From Siniperca chuatsi (Eukaryota; Chordata; Actinopteri; Centrarchiformes; Sinipercidae): 64,000 nucleotides of DNA. The notes beneath the pieces were generated by a model that did no database searches, was not told the DNA's origin, and saw only the letters and a program-made list of their open reading frames with translations. Below, piece by piece: positions 23,684 through 37,300 of the stretch (position 1 is the stretch's first letter; each line of letters starts with the position of its first letter). Both the position numbers and the translations under genes were made by a program. Location of the stretch: the NCBI RefSeq assembly GCF_020085105.1, contig NC_058045.1, positions 18,591,333 to 18,655,332 of the forward strand, read 5' to 3'.

Positions 23684-24150
23684 ACCGCTGTAGGGACTCA
23701 CAAAGTTAACCACTCCTAATATGGTGAGGGACACAGCTGACATGATATATGAATACAAATATAGATCAAAATAAACATTACCTGTAGCTGAAAGCAGTGG
23801 GAGAATCTTGAAACTAATGACATGGTTCTTTTTACCTCCTTCTAGTGTCAGTGTGGACCATACAGAAATAACACGCGGACCAAAAGGAAGACGAGGTCAT
23901 CCGGTCTAGAGATGAAGGATTGTTCGGGACTGAGCTCTTGTATAGAGGGGACATCTGATCTAAACCGACAGGAGTAGTCAAAACTTTTAAGTTCGCTCTC
24001 CTGGGAGGAATAACTCCTAAAACCATGATGTTAATTTATTTGTTTCCAGGATATGTTGTTACTGGCAAACAGCTTGCGTTGTTTAAATTATTTATCATTT
24101 CAATGTTGAGTGTGTATTTATTTGAATAAATCATGCATTTTTGACATAAC
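23684..24150 (+). other. phlda2: phlda2 3' UTR with a probable intron
   Basis: Shortly after the TGA there is a consensus donor (atg|gtgagg at 23724), and 122 bases later a pyrimidine-rich acceptor (ttttacctccttctag, ending 23845). A strong poly(A) signal, aataaa, lies at 24125-24130. If the intron is not removed, an earlier aataaa at 23770-23775, inside the proposed intron, could end the transcript. A 3' UTR intron is my reading, not proof. Confidence 0.55.
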
Positions 24151-27100
24151 TATGCTCTCCTCTACTTTATTTTCCATTTCTCAACTAGAAACCTTTCTAC
24201 TTGGTGTCAGGTCTGTTAGTGTCTCATTACAGCATTATCGAGTCAGTAAATATTCAGTAAAATATTTGACACTTGGGGACACTTTACCAGCAGCATTTCT
24301 TAGCAAATGCCAGACACCGCAGTAGAAAGAGAGTGGAGGACCGGAAAGTCCCTTTCCTCTCTGCTGTCAGGTGGAATGTGACTCTTTATTGTCAATGGGA
24401 GAGTTTCAGGCTTGAGTCATAACTGATAAGCAGAGCAGAGTTGGTCAGCAACAAGGAACACTTCAAAGACTCAGTGGTGACCTTGAACACACCTTAACTG
24501 CTTCAGAGGTGTGGTAGGTTTATAGGTAGCCACCTTTTTAAGATGGAAAGGTTACATTTTAACTTTTTATATCTGTGGTGTTTCTGACTGAGCATCACAA
24601 AAGCTGAAATTGGTTTTAGTTGATATTCAGGCAGCTTTCCAACAGGTGATGACAAATTCCTCTGCAGACACCTCTGTTCTTTACAAGGCAGAGAAAATGC
24701 ACAAAGTCCACTTTACTGCCCTGTTATCATGAAATAAAGGCAGTTTGACTGGATATAATGTGACACCAGGTACACACCTATTTAATTGTTATGAACCCAG
24801 TGAGCATGGCCTTAGTCATATTCTGAAAACCTTGCAAGGCCTTCAAAAGAGAGATAATAAAATGCAGGTTAAAAAGTTGATGTGAAACAATTAGTTATCT
24901 TAATTTAGCTGTATAGTTATATATATGTATGCGAGGCTGATGTTAGCCCGATGTTGGTGAGGCACATTTAATAAGTCAGGTGCTTTGTATGTATGTGCAG
25001 TTGTCTTATATTTGTAGTAGATAAAAATAATACACTTTAGAACCTGGGGTTGCTTATGTTTGTAACTACATAGAAAGTCTATGAAGAACACAGAACACTG
25101 AACATTTCATTTAGCCACAATAATCACACGGTCATGACTGATATGAGCCGCTTAAAATATACAGTTTAGATAAGTAAGTATAGGTTAACTTTATTTCTAT
25201 AGCATCTTTGAAAACAAGAGTTATACAAGGTGCTTTACTGGTGCACATACAAAAAGTATTTCTGGGAATGGTCAAAAGAAAATAAAAAAGAACAACATAA
25301 AACCATTGCCTAAGAAGTCAAATGTCTACACAGATGGGTCTTTAAAAGACTCAGCTGATCTGATTCTGAGGGGGAGCTCCAACAGTGTTGGAGCTAAAAC
25401 TGTGGAAAATTAACTAACAATGTTTTTCCTGAAAGTCAGGACAAGAAAACTGTGTTCATTTAAAAAAACAAAAAAAAAAAAAAGCCTCTCTGTCCTGAGC
25501 CCTCCTGCACATAAATACCTCTGGTCGTGGATCTTGTGGAGGGGAAGTGTGTTATGGGCACAGATGCCCAGAGGTCAGAGGTGACAGAAAGCCAAATCTA
25601 TAATGAAGTGTATAGTAGAGGCACACCGCCCTCCCCGTCCCATCCCATCCCCGTGTGCAGCTTTGAAGTAGGATCACACTACAATGAACGCATCAAAGGG
25701 TTAGACTGATCTGAGGAGTATTACCGGAGCGGACGGGCCTCCTTTCTAAAAATACTGCTTCACAAATTGGCACCACTTTAATCTCACAAACACACACATA
25801 CACACCTTTGCCCATGAGCCAAGGGCCACACATGGTTTATTTGTCACCAGTGCTTGATATTCTTTCCTAAACCATTTGATGCAGAAAAGTGCTTCTTGTT
25901 TATGCAACTCTTGAAATGCATTTGAAATGACTCTAAGCAGTGTTTTCAGAGGCTGTTAAAATATTTCATAATCCACATGCACGTCTGGCCACAAAATGTA
26001 AGGTTGTCTTCTTTCCTTCCTCACTCATCTGTTGACACATACCACCAATCCGGGGACACACTCTTTGTCTTCCTCTCTGATCTCAGGCTGTATAAACATC
26101 CTCTGACGCAGCACTAGCACACACTCAAGCCATACTTGTAGCCTTGGCGTCATCACTCCATAGGCAGTCATTATGTGGACAGAGCATGGCTGTGCAACAC
26201 TGAACACATTGTTACATTCTTGATGAAAAGATAAATGCAATAAACAGAGAGGATGTGAGACAAGTGTGTGCAGGGCCCTGACCCGCATACACATCTTCAA
26301 TTAATCTTCAGTTTTTAAACTGAGCAGAACACTAATGCCTGATTCAGAGGCATTTATTGTAAACACGAGATGTAGTGCTGACAAGCTGAGGCAGTGTGTA
26401 TGGAGTAACAGCTGAGCAGGGTGTTGTGAGGTGAAGGTTGGACGCCAGAAGAAACATGTCTCACTCCATTTCGTCATCTTGAGATGCCTTCCATCTCTCC
26501 CACACAAACTCTTTTCACATGCTCAGCAGCAATAACTACAATTTCTCAAGACATGAATCTGTATTGATAGGCAGATATAAATCTTTTACATTGTCCTCTT
26601 CCTAAAGTAGTTTGCCTCAACATGAAAAATTTCTTAGGGTCATGTCCTCAGCATTGTGCCTGAGAATTGGGGGGTTTGAGTGTAGTTTACATTCAACAGT
26701 TACACACAAATCCCACTTTGTGAGTTTTAAAGGTTGATATTTATATGACTAAATATCCTTACATTACATTACGTAAATCAGAGTACCGAAATATAACTGG
26801 ACAGTTAAACAAATACTCCATACTTTAAAGATGATTTTAAGATGCGGTTGAAAGCTCTGAAAGGCTAATAAGAGGACCCTTGAGCATAGAAATTTTTGTT
26901 AAACATGATCAATTTACTTTCTAGCAAAATGATGAAAGAGGCAAATCTAATCATGGTGGAATCATCTTTCTCTGGATTAGAAAAATTTGGTAGCTGGGAG
27001 GTTTAAATATAGACAAATTGTGATTCAGACTGTAATCATGACACCACATTTACATAACATCTTACCTTATGTGGCGCTACGACTCATAAAGAGCTTGTCT

Positions 27101-29241
27101 GGGCATTTCAAAGAGTAATAGCACTTCAGGTTTGGTAGCGTAGCTTGATGACACGTTAACACCACTTCACTTCACAGCATAATTTACAGGTTGCTCAGGT
27201 ATGTGTCATGGCTCAGTACAGCATCCCGCATTGAATGAGGGTATCACTCTGCTTCCTGTAAGTCATTATTATGTAGGAACTTGTATCTTTGTTTCACTTC
27301 AACCATATGTGTCATTTCCTCGCTCGGCAAACTGACGACAGCAGGACACAACACTAGTGCTTTATGTAAATAAAAAAACCCAAACAGCAGAGACTACCAG
27401 GATATTAGTCAAGGCCTCTGGGGGTAGTCTGTCATACATGTTCTATTAACTGTATAACATAGTGACTTACTGTTATTTTTTCTCTGATGAGCGTCAAACG
27501 TTATAGCCATCTAAAAAAGCTGGCAGCCGTGTACCTGGCCTTTTGTTTTTGTTTTTAAACATAGGAATGGGATTTTCTCTGAGAAATGCTATTCACGGGC
27601 TCTGTAGGTATTTCACTTTGTGATGCAAGGCTCAGGTGAGTGCATACCTCAGCACATAGCTTAGTAGATACAGAGACAGACACACCCTCAGGCCATGGCT
27701 GAGGCAATATAGAGTCACTAGGTTTCTATGGTGAACTGAACGTTTTGAGAGTCAAATTGGGCCGCAAAAGAGGAAAAATGAATCTGAGTGCTTGACCAAA
27801 ATCCAGCTCGCCATGGTTCACTGCTGTTTCCCATTTATCATTCCTTCATCCAAATAAAGGTCATCTGATTTCCAGATATGGTGTTACTAATAAACTGGAC
27901 GAATTTCCCCCACTCATCTTATTCACAAAGGCGTCATTCTCCTAATCGTCTGTAGCCGTGACAACAGTGTTTGTTTTTTATCGGACATCCATTTCTGTTT
28001 GCTGAGTCACAGGGAAAGAACTCCCCAGATCCGCATCTTCAGCTCTATCTGCCCACTCTCTGGCCATGATTGTCACAGTCACAAACCTGCACCTCAAATA
28101 ACCCCAGAAGCAAGGACACAACACTGAATGTAGATAGCAACATTGGGGATTTACAAGGAATATTGTGTCACATAAGATGGGACTAAACGATTTTTAAAAC
28201 CTCTGGTCAGAAATCAGGACAGTCAGTAATCACTCAGTGACACTTTTTGGGGATTACGACACCAAAACATAAGTAGAGCATTGACTCAACGTTTTCTGTT
28301 TCACTTGATGCAATCTAATAGCTCTCTAAGTCCAGACCACATCCGCTACTCCGTAAATATAGACAAAAAAAGTCTACATAACAAGCAAACTCAACATATG
28401 TTCAAGTAAGGCGATATTTTCCCAAATATAGATAGTCTCTCTCTTTGTACGCCAGTTTTTCAACGAGAATCTTATGAATGTGGCACCTCTCATGTCTAAG
28501 TCATGCGTGTGTATTAGATATACACAACCACACTCACACGCTGTATATATACGCACAAAGTGTCGGCAGGGGCTACTCTTCTGAGCGGGGATCATGTTGC
28601 TGAAGACCCAGCTGTCTGGAGAGAGGCCTCAGACAGAGAGAGGAGACGCTGTCAGGAATGTCTACAAGGCAGCGAGGGGGCGGACGGCTGAGGACGAGAG
28701 CGCTCCACGTGCACTCTGTGGCCTGAGGAAGAGGGCAGCACAAGGATTAGTTTCACATGGGGTAGACTTAGAACTTTAGACGTGGACTCGAGTTGGACTT
28801 GTGTAAGGAGTTCAGCTTTGACTTGGACTTGAAAGCAAAAACATTCAAGTTTTGGCCTTGTAAATTCCCAGAAAAAGTAACAATAAAAATAAACAGTGCA
28901 AGACAGGTCCTCCTTTGCCTCACAGCTTTAATAATTAATTATTAGGTCTAAGCCTGCACATTGAAGGAAAACACTACTGACACAGCTTTGAAATGAAAAT
29001 GTTCTAATGCAGTGTCATTTTAATAATCAGCATTCAGAAACCTGAAAGACGTGTAGTTTAACTTGTAATTTGTTACTAGTGACTTGACTTGGAATTGCCA
29101 AAAATAATTTAAAAAAAAACACTTCTCTCTCTCATTTTTTTAAAATTTAAGTTGCATTATATTTCTCACCTCATCTAGTCACACATAACTTAGTTTTTTT
29201 CTGCCCAGAGATATCCATTAAATAAAACACTTTAACAAGAT
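24151..29241. other. intergenic sequence after phlda2
   Basis: About 5 kb with no convincing gene. It contains a dispersed repeat near 25185-25440 and an A-rich tract near 25460-25482. Near 28545 there is a TATA-like motif followed by a 61-codon open frame at 28594-28779, described under findings. Confidence 0.5.
25185..25440 (+). repeat. dispersed repeat, 5' portion
   Basis: ggttaactttatttctatag, acaaggtgctttactggtgc and the block gggtctttaaaagactcagc then tgatctgattctgagggggagctcc belong to a teleost repeat that I recognise from many loci. The region at 51978-52150 appears to be a 3' portion of the same family. Confidence 0.5.
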
Positions 29242-29335
29242 TAAAAGTCTACATCCATGCTAGCGGCTCTGTGAGGTTGTACTTTGATTTGAGTTAAATG
29301 CTAATGTCAGCATGCTAACATGTTCACAGTGTCTA
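29242..29335. repeat. fragment of the 14735-15325 repeat, opposite orientation
   Basis: aaaagtctacatccatgcta, then gcggctctgtgaggttgtac, and gctaatgtcagcatgctaac are the reverse complement of the right part of that element. Confidence 0.65.
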
Positions 29336-29406
29336 AACCCAAACCATGATCTTTTCCTAAACCTAACCAAGTAGTTTTGGCAACCATTTGACAACGTTTC
29401 TGGCAG

Positions 29407-30105
29407 AAAGGAACCATTCACCCCAAAATCAAAAATACATATTTTTCCTCTTACCCGTAGTGCTATTTATCCATCTAGATTGTTTTGATGTGAGTTGCAG
29501 AGTTTTGGAGATATCGGCTGTCAAGTCAGCCTGCATTTTTTTAACATAATGGGACTATATGGCACTCGGCTTGTGGTGCTCAAAGCGGCAAAAAAAAATA
29601 CATCTGAAAAACTCAACAGCAATGTATCTATCCAGAAATCATGACCCAGTTACTCAAGATAATCCACAGACCTTGTTGTTAGCACTTTCATGTGGGAACT
29701 ATTTTCTTTCTTCCGATAATTGACCCCATTTGGGTCACCGAATCGGACAGATTTTGGTATAATAGGTGCTACAAAACAGCAACATCTCCTTCCACAAACA
29801 GAGTCCACTTTGCTTCGCAGATAATCCACAGACCTGAAATTTCAACAGTCTTCATTAAAACTACTTCCTACCAGAGTGTTCTGTGGATTATCCAAAGTAG
29901 GCCTAAACAAGAAAGAATTGTTGTTGTCATTTTCAATGCTGTAAGCAAAACAGACACAATTCCATTCACCTTCATTGTGTTGGGGTGGAGGAAGAAATCT
30001 CAGAGACAATGTTCTCAAAACCTGGACAAATGAGCCCAAAACCATCTGTTTGGCTGGATTCCACTGGAGGTAAGTGATTTAATTTTGGTGATTTTTGTCA
30101 GTCCT
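29407..30105. mobile_element. non-autonomous DNA transposon, about 700 bp
   Basis: The left end aaaggaaccattcaccccaa then aatcaaaaatacatatttttcctct, the body (cggcttgtggtgctcaaagc; tactcaagataatccacaga; gtgttggggtggaggaagaa) and the right part (aaccatctgtttggctggat, gaggtaagtgatt) match an abundant teleost MITE-like family. A segment (agataatccacagacct) occurs twice, at 29658 and 29819. The 113-codon open frame inside is fortuitous. Confidence 0.7.
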
Positions 30106-30400
30106 TGAGGATATAACTTGTCAATAACAGAGAGATGTGGATCACAGTAGATGATGGGACTGTGGACAGTGGAGCAGAGCAGCTGGGGTTCAGGAGTCTG
30201 ATCACAGTCTACTGTAACTGGGCTCCGGAGGGGGGGTTTAGTTACCAGCACCTGCCTGAGTGGGTGTGTGAAGAGATGACCAAGAACAAGAACAGATTAC
30301 AACAACATTACATTTCCCAGCCTGGAAGTCTAATGTAAGACATTACTCAGAATTTAAAAACCTCAACATTTTTATATTAGTAAATGTCTGTTTTGATCAT

Positions 30401-30402
<2 letters not shown>

Positions 30403-30453
<51 letters not shown>
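30403..30453. repeat. (GT)25 microsatellite
   Basis: 51 bp of uninterrupted GT. Confidence 0.97.
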
Positions 30454-30456
<3 letters not shown>

Positions 30457-33400
30457 AATTTCATCTCAATCATGCAGGTGGTACAATGTCTGGAGAAAAG
30501 TTGAACCCAATTCACTGGATGAGATTTTTCATACTCTGTGTTTATTATAAATAGTACAACTGTGATACAATCAGAAGCTTTTATATTTTTTACTCACGCT
30601 GGTCATCAGGTGCACCTGAAGAGGTGTGCTTTACATTTCTGGTAGCAGCAACAGCAGTTTGTTTGGAATAAACAGAACAAGAAATGCGTAGCTGGCATGA
30701 GCAGTGTTAGTTGTAGTGGCTGATTAAATGAGAAGAAAGACAGAAACTCTGGTCAAGGTGCCACTTAATAACTCCACAGCAGCTGATCGTCACTCATATG
30801 AGTTACAGTAAGTTACATCAGATTGTTGGTGCAGCAAATAAGGCAGCAACATGATCAACTTTGCCTAACGTGAAACTGAAGGTGAAACAAATGGCTGTAA
30901 TAACCTGTAATGATGACCCGGGGGTCCAGAGCCATTATCAGGGTGAGAGGAAATTAGTTCACCGTAAATATTACACAAGAGGAAAGCGGGTAAAAGCAAA
31001 TAAAAGATAAATGAGCACATAAAGGGAGGAAGGAAAAATTCCAGCACAGAGAATATTACAGAAGAAGAGTTGTGTAAATGGATGCAGGAATTCCCCCGAG
31101 CCACACCAAAGCCAACAACATACCAGGCACGATCTAATCGGCTGATAATTCAACAGAGATACTGCACCCTGCACAAGCAGTCCGCTAAATGACTTCACTT
31201 TGTCTTTACTTTGAGGAAATGGTTTGACATGAGAAAATAAATGGAAAAACACACATTATGAAGAAAGATAAACCTTTATGAGAGCAGTTTTTACAGTTTA
31301 ATTGGCACCAAACACTGACCTGTTTATCAGAAGCATATCAGTATTTTCCATAATTTTATATTGTGACATTTTGTCCGTAATTTGTTGAAGAAATATTTAT
31401 AAGTCAGTGTTGAGTCATAAAGCTAAGTAATATGTGACATTACCTATGTGGTAGGTTTGGCAGTTTTGGGCATTTTGTGTACAAAACAGTCAGGGTTAGA
31501 GGTGCAGTAAATCACTATTTACTTTGGAAGAAATGGCAAACATTAATTCATTTATTGTCATTTTATGTAATTAGGGCTGTTTGTCTGAAAATGTCTTTCT
31601 CAGTGTGATAGGACCACAAGGAGCAGGCTGGAAAGTCCCTTTATATGAGTACATGTTCTCACACAATGCATTCCTGCAGTCCCAGATCCTATGCATTGTT
31701 TCGCTGCTTAGCTCCAGCTCCGTGATCACTTCAGCAGTGTGGAATTGACCCAGCAACCAATGTCTACATCAATCATAGCAGGACACAACAGAAGTATATT
31801 GTTCAAAGTCACAGCAGAGGGTGCTTAATCACTGCTGATCAGTGTTAGGCTTGTGTTTCTGAGTCTGCATACCTTTGCTGAGGTGATGTGATTTCTCAGC
31901 AGTCACACAGGACCCTGTGTGGGTTGATCTATGAATTTAATGGTGGATGGATGAAGGGCAGGAAGCTTGAAACAAAGGAAACAGAAAAATACACAACACA
32001 GTCTTATTCTGTTTCTTCTTTTTAAAGGAAAACTTTGATTTATTATGACTTATTATGGGTTTTTTCGTAGCTCTGGCCATCAGTTGCACTCACCAAAGTG
32101 AATGCTGAGATCTCAAGACGCGGCTACATGGCTAAAAATAGGTCCAATAAACATGAGCGGTCAGACAATCATACAGGTTGTGCATTTTGAGTACAATAGT
32201 AAAATAATAGATAGAACTGATGGCCGGAGTTACAAAAATAAAATCCAGGCTGTAAGTGTGGTTTTCGTTTGACATGAGTAAAAATAGTAGTAGTGATTGC
32301 TGTTGTAGCATTAGCTATAGTAGTAGGGACAGAAGTAGGCTACTAGAAGTAGTAGCAATAGCAATGACAGTATGTTTTTTTTATAACTGAATGTTAAACC
32401 TGCATACTGATTTGAAGTTAATATGGCTAACGTGTTAGCAAAAAATTGCCTTTACACATCCAGCAGATATGCTTTGTTTTTGGTCTCCACCAACTCCTGG
32501 GAGAAATATCTGTCTTTTCAGCAGCCAAATGCTCCACTATTTTCACCAGCTAGTTGCTAATTCAAACGTTATATTGCTAACATTGTTATATTTAAAAAAT
32601 AATACATCCACAGAGCTTTTAGAAAGCTTTTCCTAAAAAAAAAAAAAAAAAATCTGATTGTGAATTAATCATTTTAAAAATGTTGACGGGTCCAAAATGA
32701 CTGTTTTGTTTATCTCTGTGTGAGATGTCTGATATTTGGTTCCTGCTTCTAACAAGGATCATGAGCCAATAGTATAACAGTGTTGGTATCACGTGGTATA
32801 GTTGCCAGTTAGTGTGGAAAACATGGACACTGACATTAGCACATATTAGCTATCTTAGCTTTGCGTCTGAACAACAATAACCTATAAAATTAGTGTGTCA
32901 TGTGTCATGTCGAAGGTAAATTAAAGTTCAGAACATATGTAAATCTGCTCATTATACTGTTTAGATCCAAAACATGACTGTTATTGAGGGTGTCAGCTCA
33001 TATAGCAGTCTAACTTAAGGCCTGTTATGAGACACTTTGCTGAGGTACTTGTGGCTAGCTAGCCATGTAGCCAGCTGCGTTGAGCTCAACAGCTACGGTA
33101 CTCACGTTAATATAAAAATCTGAAAATACTGACATGATCACACAGTCGTCCTTTCTCCCTGTAGCCATTGTTGCTGTGTGACGCTCAGCTGTTTTTTATT
33201 ACCTGCTATGAGATGTGTTTTCAGCAAGAAAACACTTTGACTTACTTACCTGTAGCTGTCTGTCTAATGTCTAGCTCTGTGGGTTTTAATAGCATCCCTA
33301 CAATGTACTGTACTCTTTGATTGGATTAAAATGGAAATATTTATCTAATGTCTTGTAGTGTAAGGATGATTGAAATGTAATTTTACGGTAACTGTTGCAA

Positions 33401-34166
33401 AAAGGGTTGCCTAAAGCTAGCTAGCCATATCAGAGATTACCATAGATAGCGTTACATGAAACACCACCGCACAACGTAACTTAAATCTATAGCTAATTTA
33501 TGTATGTATGTTGCAAAATGAATTCATTACACTTTCATGAGAGAATTATCACTTGATATGACTGAGTCTGAGTCCTACTCTACTCGGCCATGAAATATGT
33601 AGGTTGTGAACGAACAGGCAACCACTGGGGGGAGGGGGACTGCGTCATCTAGTGGCTGAAAGTGAACCAGAACACTAACGTTTCAGGCTGTAAAACCAAA
33701 ACAATGAGCTGAAAGACGATAAGATACTCCGTAGAGCTGAGGGGGACTGCAGAGTCAGGTGATAATTCTCTGTGGGTCCATCACTACGAGCGGCCTCTTT
33801 CACTTACACTGAGACATTCTAACCATTGTTATGGTAAATATTGATTAGAGCATGTTTACTTGATTATTAACTTGTCCAGTGTCGGTAATATCAGTTAATT
33901 TTTGCATGTAAGACAATGTTAATGTGGTAGGGTGTGGTAATGGTTGCTAAGGGGCTAGCACAGCTGCAAACTGTAGCTGTTGATTATCAGTTAATGTTGA
34001 AAATTAACATTAAGCACATCAACACTAATAAAGTTTTAATTTAGCTGAATTGTATAATCCAGCTGTCACTCAGTGGATAATTTAAGTGCTAATATTAGAC
34101 AGTCCAAATAAAGAGTAGACATTTTGATTTTGTTTTGTGGTTGAGTTAAATAGTTGAGCATTTATA
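30454..34166. other. intergenic sequence with repeat debris
   Basis: No gene recognised. Near 32480-32590 the stretch ggtctccaccaactcctggg to caccagctagttgctaattc is part of a common fish repeat; an A-tract lies at 32635-32652. Inverted words near 32070 (gctctggccatcag) and 32218 (ctgatggccggagt) may bound a small MITE. Confidence 0.45.
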
Positions 34167-34371
34167 GACCTTTTCGCAGCAGACATTGTCATAGCAGGAA
34201 AAGCACAGGTGAAACCAATTACCTTAATGATGGCTCAATTAAACCAGCATGTTCAATACCAGGGCCTTTAAACTGGATCTCCTAAATGGAACAGAGCCAC
34301 CATTCATGTCATTAATTACACCTGTGCTTTTCATGCTATGACATGTCAAAATGTCTGCTGTGAAAAACATC
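34167..34371. mobile_element. palindromic MITE, copy B
   Basis: It starts gaccttttcgcagcagacat and ends tgtcaaaatgtctgctgtga then aaaac, the same inverted ends as copy A at 11446-11686, with the shared core aataccagggcctttaaact. It is 205 bp, shorter than copy A by small internal deletions. Confidence 0.8.
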
Positions 34372-37300
34372 TGTTACATATTTAAAAATCTGAAATGTTG
34401 ATGGGATTTCTAATAAACACTCAAACTGGTCAATCAGTGGACACAGTAATAAAACCTCATCAAACCAGCTGCTGCCCGAAGATGAATTTATGTGGCATGA
34501 CAGAACTGCACATAGCTGCTTTATAATTCCCCTATAAGGACATGGGAAGACTAAAGCCTGAAATAAGAGGAAATCCTGTTTGTCATGGCTCAAGGGTCTT
34601 TCCCAAGGAGCAGGGGAACTCACAATGGTCCTCTCTGTCCACATGCTGCCCCGAGACCAAGCACAGTGGCAACCTTTTGCCAAATAGGCTACAGTTGTAT
34701 TGGAGGTTAGCATTAATCAAATTAGACAGTACACTTAAAATGCAGCCCAAGCACACTTCAACAATGTAAACGCAGGCATTTATGGACCATTTACGGAAAT
34801 CTGGGACCTTATCCATGAAATGTAATCTTTTTCATCCTTACATGCATCACACAGTTGTGTTATTTATATGCCAAAAGAAACAGAATTTACATCTTGAGTA
34901 GTGGTATTTGTTGAAGCTTTTACAACTTAAACTGTAAGTCACAAAAATCCCATGCAATGCACCTCTCTGTGCCAGCGGCCTCACTGACTCCTTTTATTCT
35001 TCACCCTGTTTCACAATTCAGACTGAATAAATCTGAAAACTGGGCACAGACTGTGAGCCAGGAGGTTTTTTCCCATTAATGCAGAGGCAAATTATTTTAA
35101 TGTTTTGGGAATCACTATGCATTTGAAAATGTAATTTTGCTCTTTGTGCTCTAGACAGGAAGACCAAATGATGTCATCGCCCATGGATGTCATCTTTAAT
35201 GAACACACTGTATACAGACACCCAGCAGTATGTGAAAAACATACACATCTCCTGGACCAATTGCTAAAACATGGGAGCAGATGTCTGGTTTTGTCCCCAC
35301 GAGGGGCGTAGATGTGTGCTCACACCAGTTAAATGTGGGGGTACAACCTGTGTAAGCTGTGGGAACAGGAGTTTGTGGTATAGGTTTACACAACCCCCAA
35401 GGAAACATAAAGAAATTACTCCAGCAGGAGAGATGGAGGCAGAGACTAGGATGTCAGGTTTATACAAGAAAGGTTGAAACATTAAATATGAAAACTGAGA
35501 TCTTGTCAGATAAAAATTGCTCCACATGCTGTTAAAACTGAGACATATTACATTAGCTAGTGCAGTGGCTGTGCACATTGACATACAGTACAACATCTAC
35601 ACACACACACACACAGAGGAGTCCTTCACAGCGGTTTGGTCCACACAATCCCTGTTCCACTGAAACAGAATCTCTTTTCTTTAGTCAACGATCAACAAGT
35701 GTGTATGTGTGTGTGCGGGGAGCCGTGTGTCGGTTATCTGTGCCAGAGGACAAGGGGCAGGGGCTGGGGCGAGGATGGAGATGTTTGGTGGGTGTAGAGG
35801 ACATGAAGGGTGGGTGGGTGGATTGTTGGGTAATGAGTCACTGGAGCCTCCTTCAAAGCCTGCTCTCAAACCTCAACACCCGAGCAGGGAGGTCCACTGG
35901 AATCTGGGCCTAAGGATGGAAGAGCTGAGTGGGCAGGACACATACAGTGTGCATACACATGGACGACAGTGCACTCACACACATACACACACTTCTTGTC
36001 TCTCTAACTAGGGTCAGGATCTCACCGCAGAGGATGTGGCCCCTGCAACAAAGGCTTCTACTGTAGAATATCTGAAGGGTGAACGTACAGTGTGTACTTG
36101 TCTGTACTCTGTGTAAGTGCAATGCAATTTATTATCTTTCCATAGCGAGCTTGTATACACACTGTGAAACTGCGGCTTGTGTGTGTATGCCTGATCACAG
36201 ATAAAATTGTTGGTAAACTCCCTTAGAAATTCTGATTTGTCAAGTAAGATATTTGGTTAATTTGTGTGTCCGTAACTTCTTTATTTTAATGTCACTTCCT
36301 CTGGCTTTCGTGCTGTCGTGAAATGTCTTTCACTGTGCAAATCCAGTCCAGAGACAGGCGTGTGTTTGTTCCAAAAAACAACAACAACCTGCTGGCAACA
36401 AACTCCCTTGTATCACATCACTGTGTTAATGCCGACGATGATCCTGGTAGCAAGTATGATGTCTGTATAGGATTTCAAACACACACACACACATACGTAT
36501 ACACACCAGCTGTGACCTCATGTCACAGCTTTCTCTCTCCTGTTTATTAAATCACGAGCAACTGTTTGACTGACGGATGGAAATGGGAAGAGAAGAAGTG
36601 GCATGAAAGAATAACTTGGATAGCAAATCAGAGGGTTAGCCGAACAATCAGACTTCCTTGACCTAACTGACCAATGCTGAAAGGACAAAACAATGAGACA
36701 CAGACAGGAAGCAGGAAGCAGAGCTCAATCAACAGTAGTTTTTAAAGTATGTAAACAAGATATACAGAGGGACAGGATCAAGCGCAAACAATCTTGGTGC
36801 TATGCTCCATACATAGATGCCATAACTATATTCAGATGCCATACATCCTCATGCGGCTGCAGAATTGTATGCATGCTGTATAGGTCAAAGGTCACTCCTC
36901 TAGTGCCACCGTAGTTCATAAATGTTTAGAGAATTGATAAAAAAATTATGGATTCCTGCCTCTTTTGAGAGTAATATAAACTCTCTTTTTGTGTTTGAAG
37001 AGACAGGACACGATGGGCTCTTCTTACCAGGGAGAATTTAAGTTATAGCGAAGTGGTGTTGGGCATGTAGCGATAAATCCCCTCTGAGTGAGTGTGTGTT
37101 TGTCTCATTAAACTGTGGGACGGGCTGAGTGCTCCAGGACAAGACTCTACAAGAGCAGCAGCTTTACTTGGAAACCCCACAGGCTGGCAGCGCCGCCGCC
37201 ATGGCAACAAATCAAAGCGTTGCATTATACAACTGGTAATAGCTGTATTTGAAGATTATGTAATTGCTGGTTGGTAGTGATTTCCTTACATTAGAAGTTA

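Noticed and set aside
23276..23758. 160-codon open frame on the minus strand across phlda2
   Set aside because: It is the antisense shadow of the phlda2 coding sequence, kept open by its GC-rich codon use; no domain and no promoter.
29692..30033. 113-codon open frame (+)
   Set aside because: It lies wholly inside the MITE at 29407-30105.
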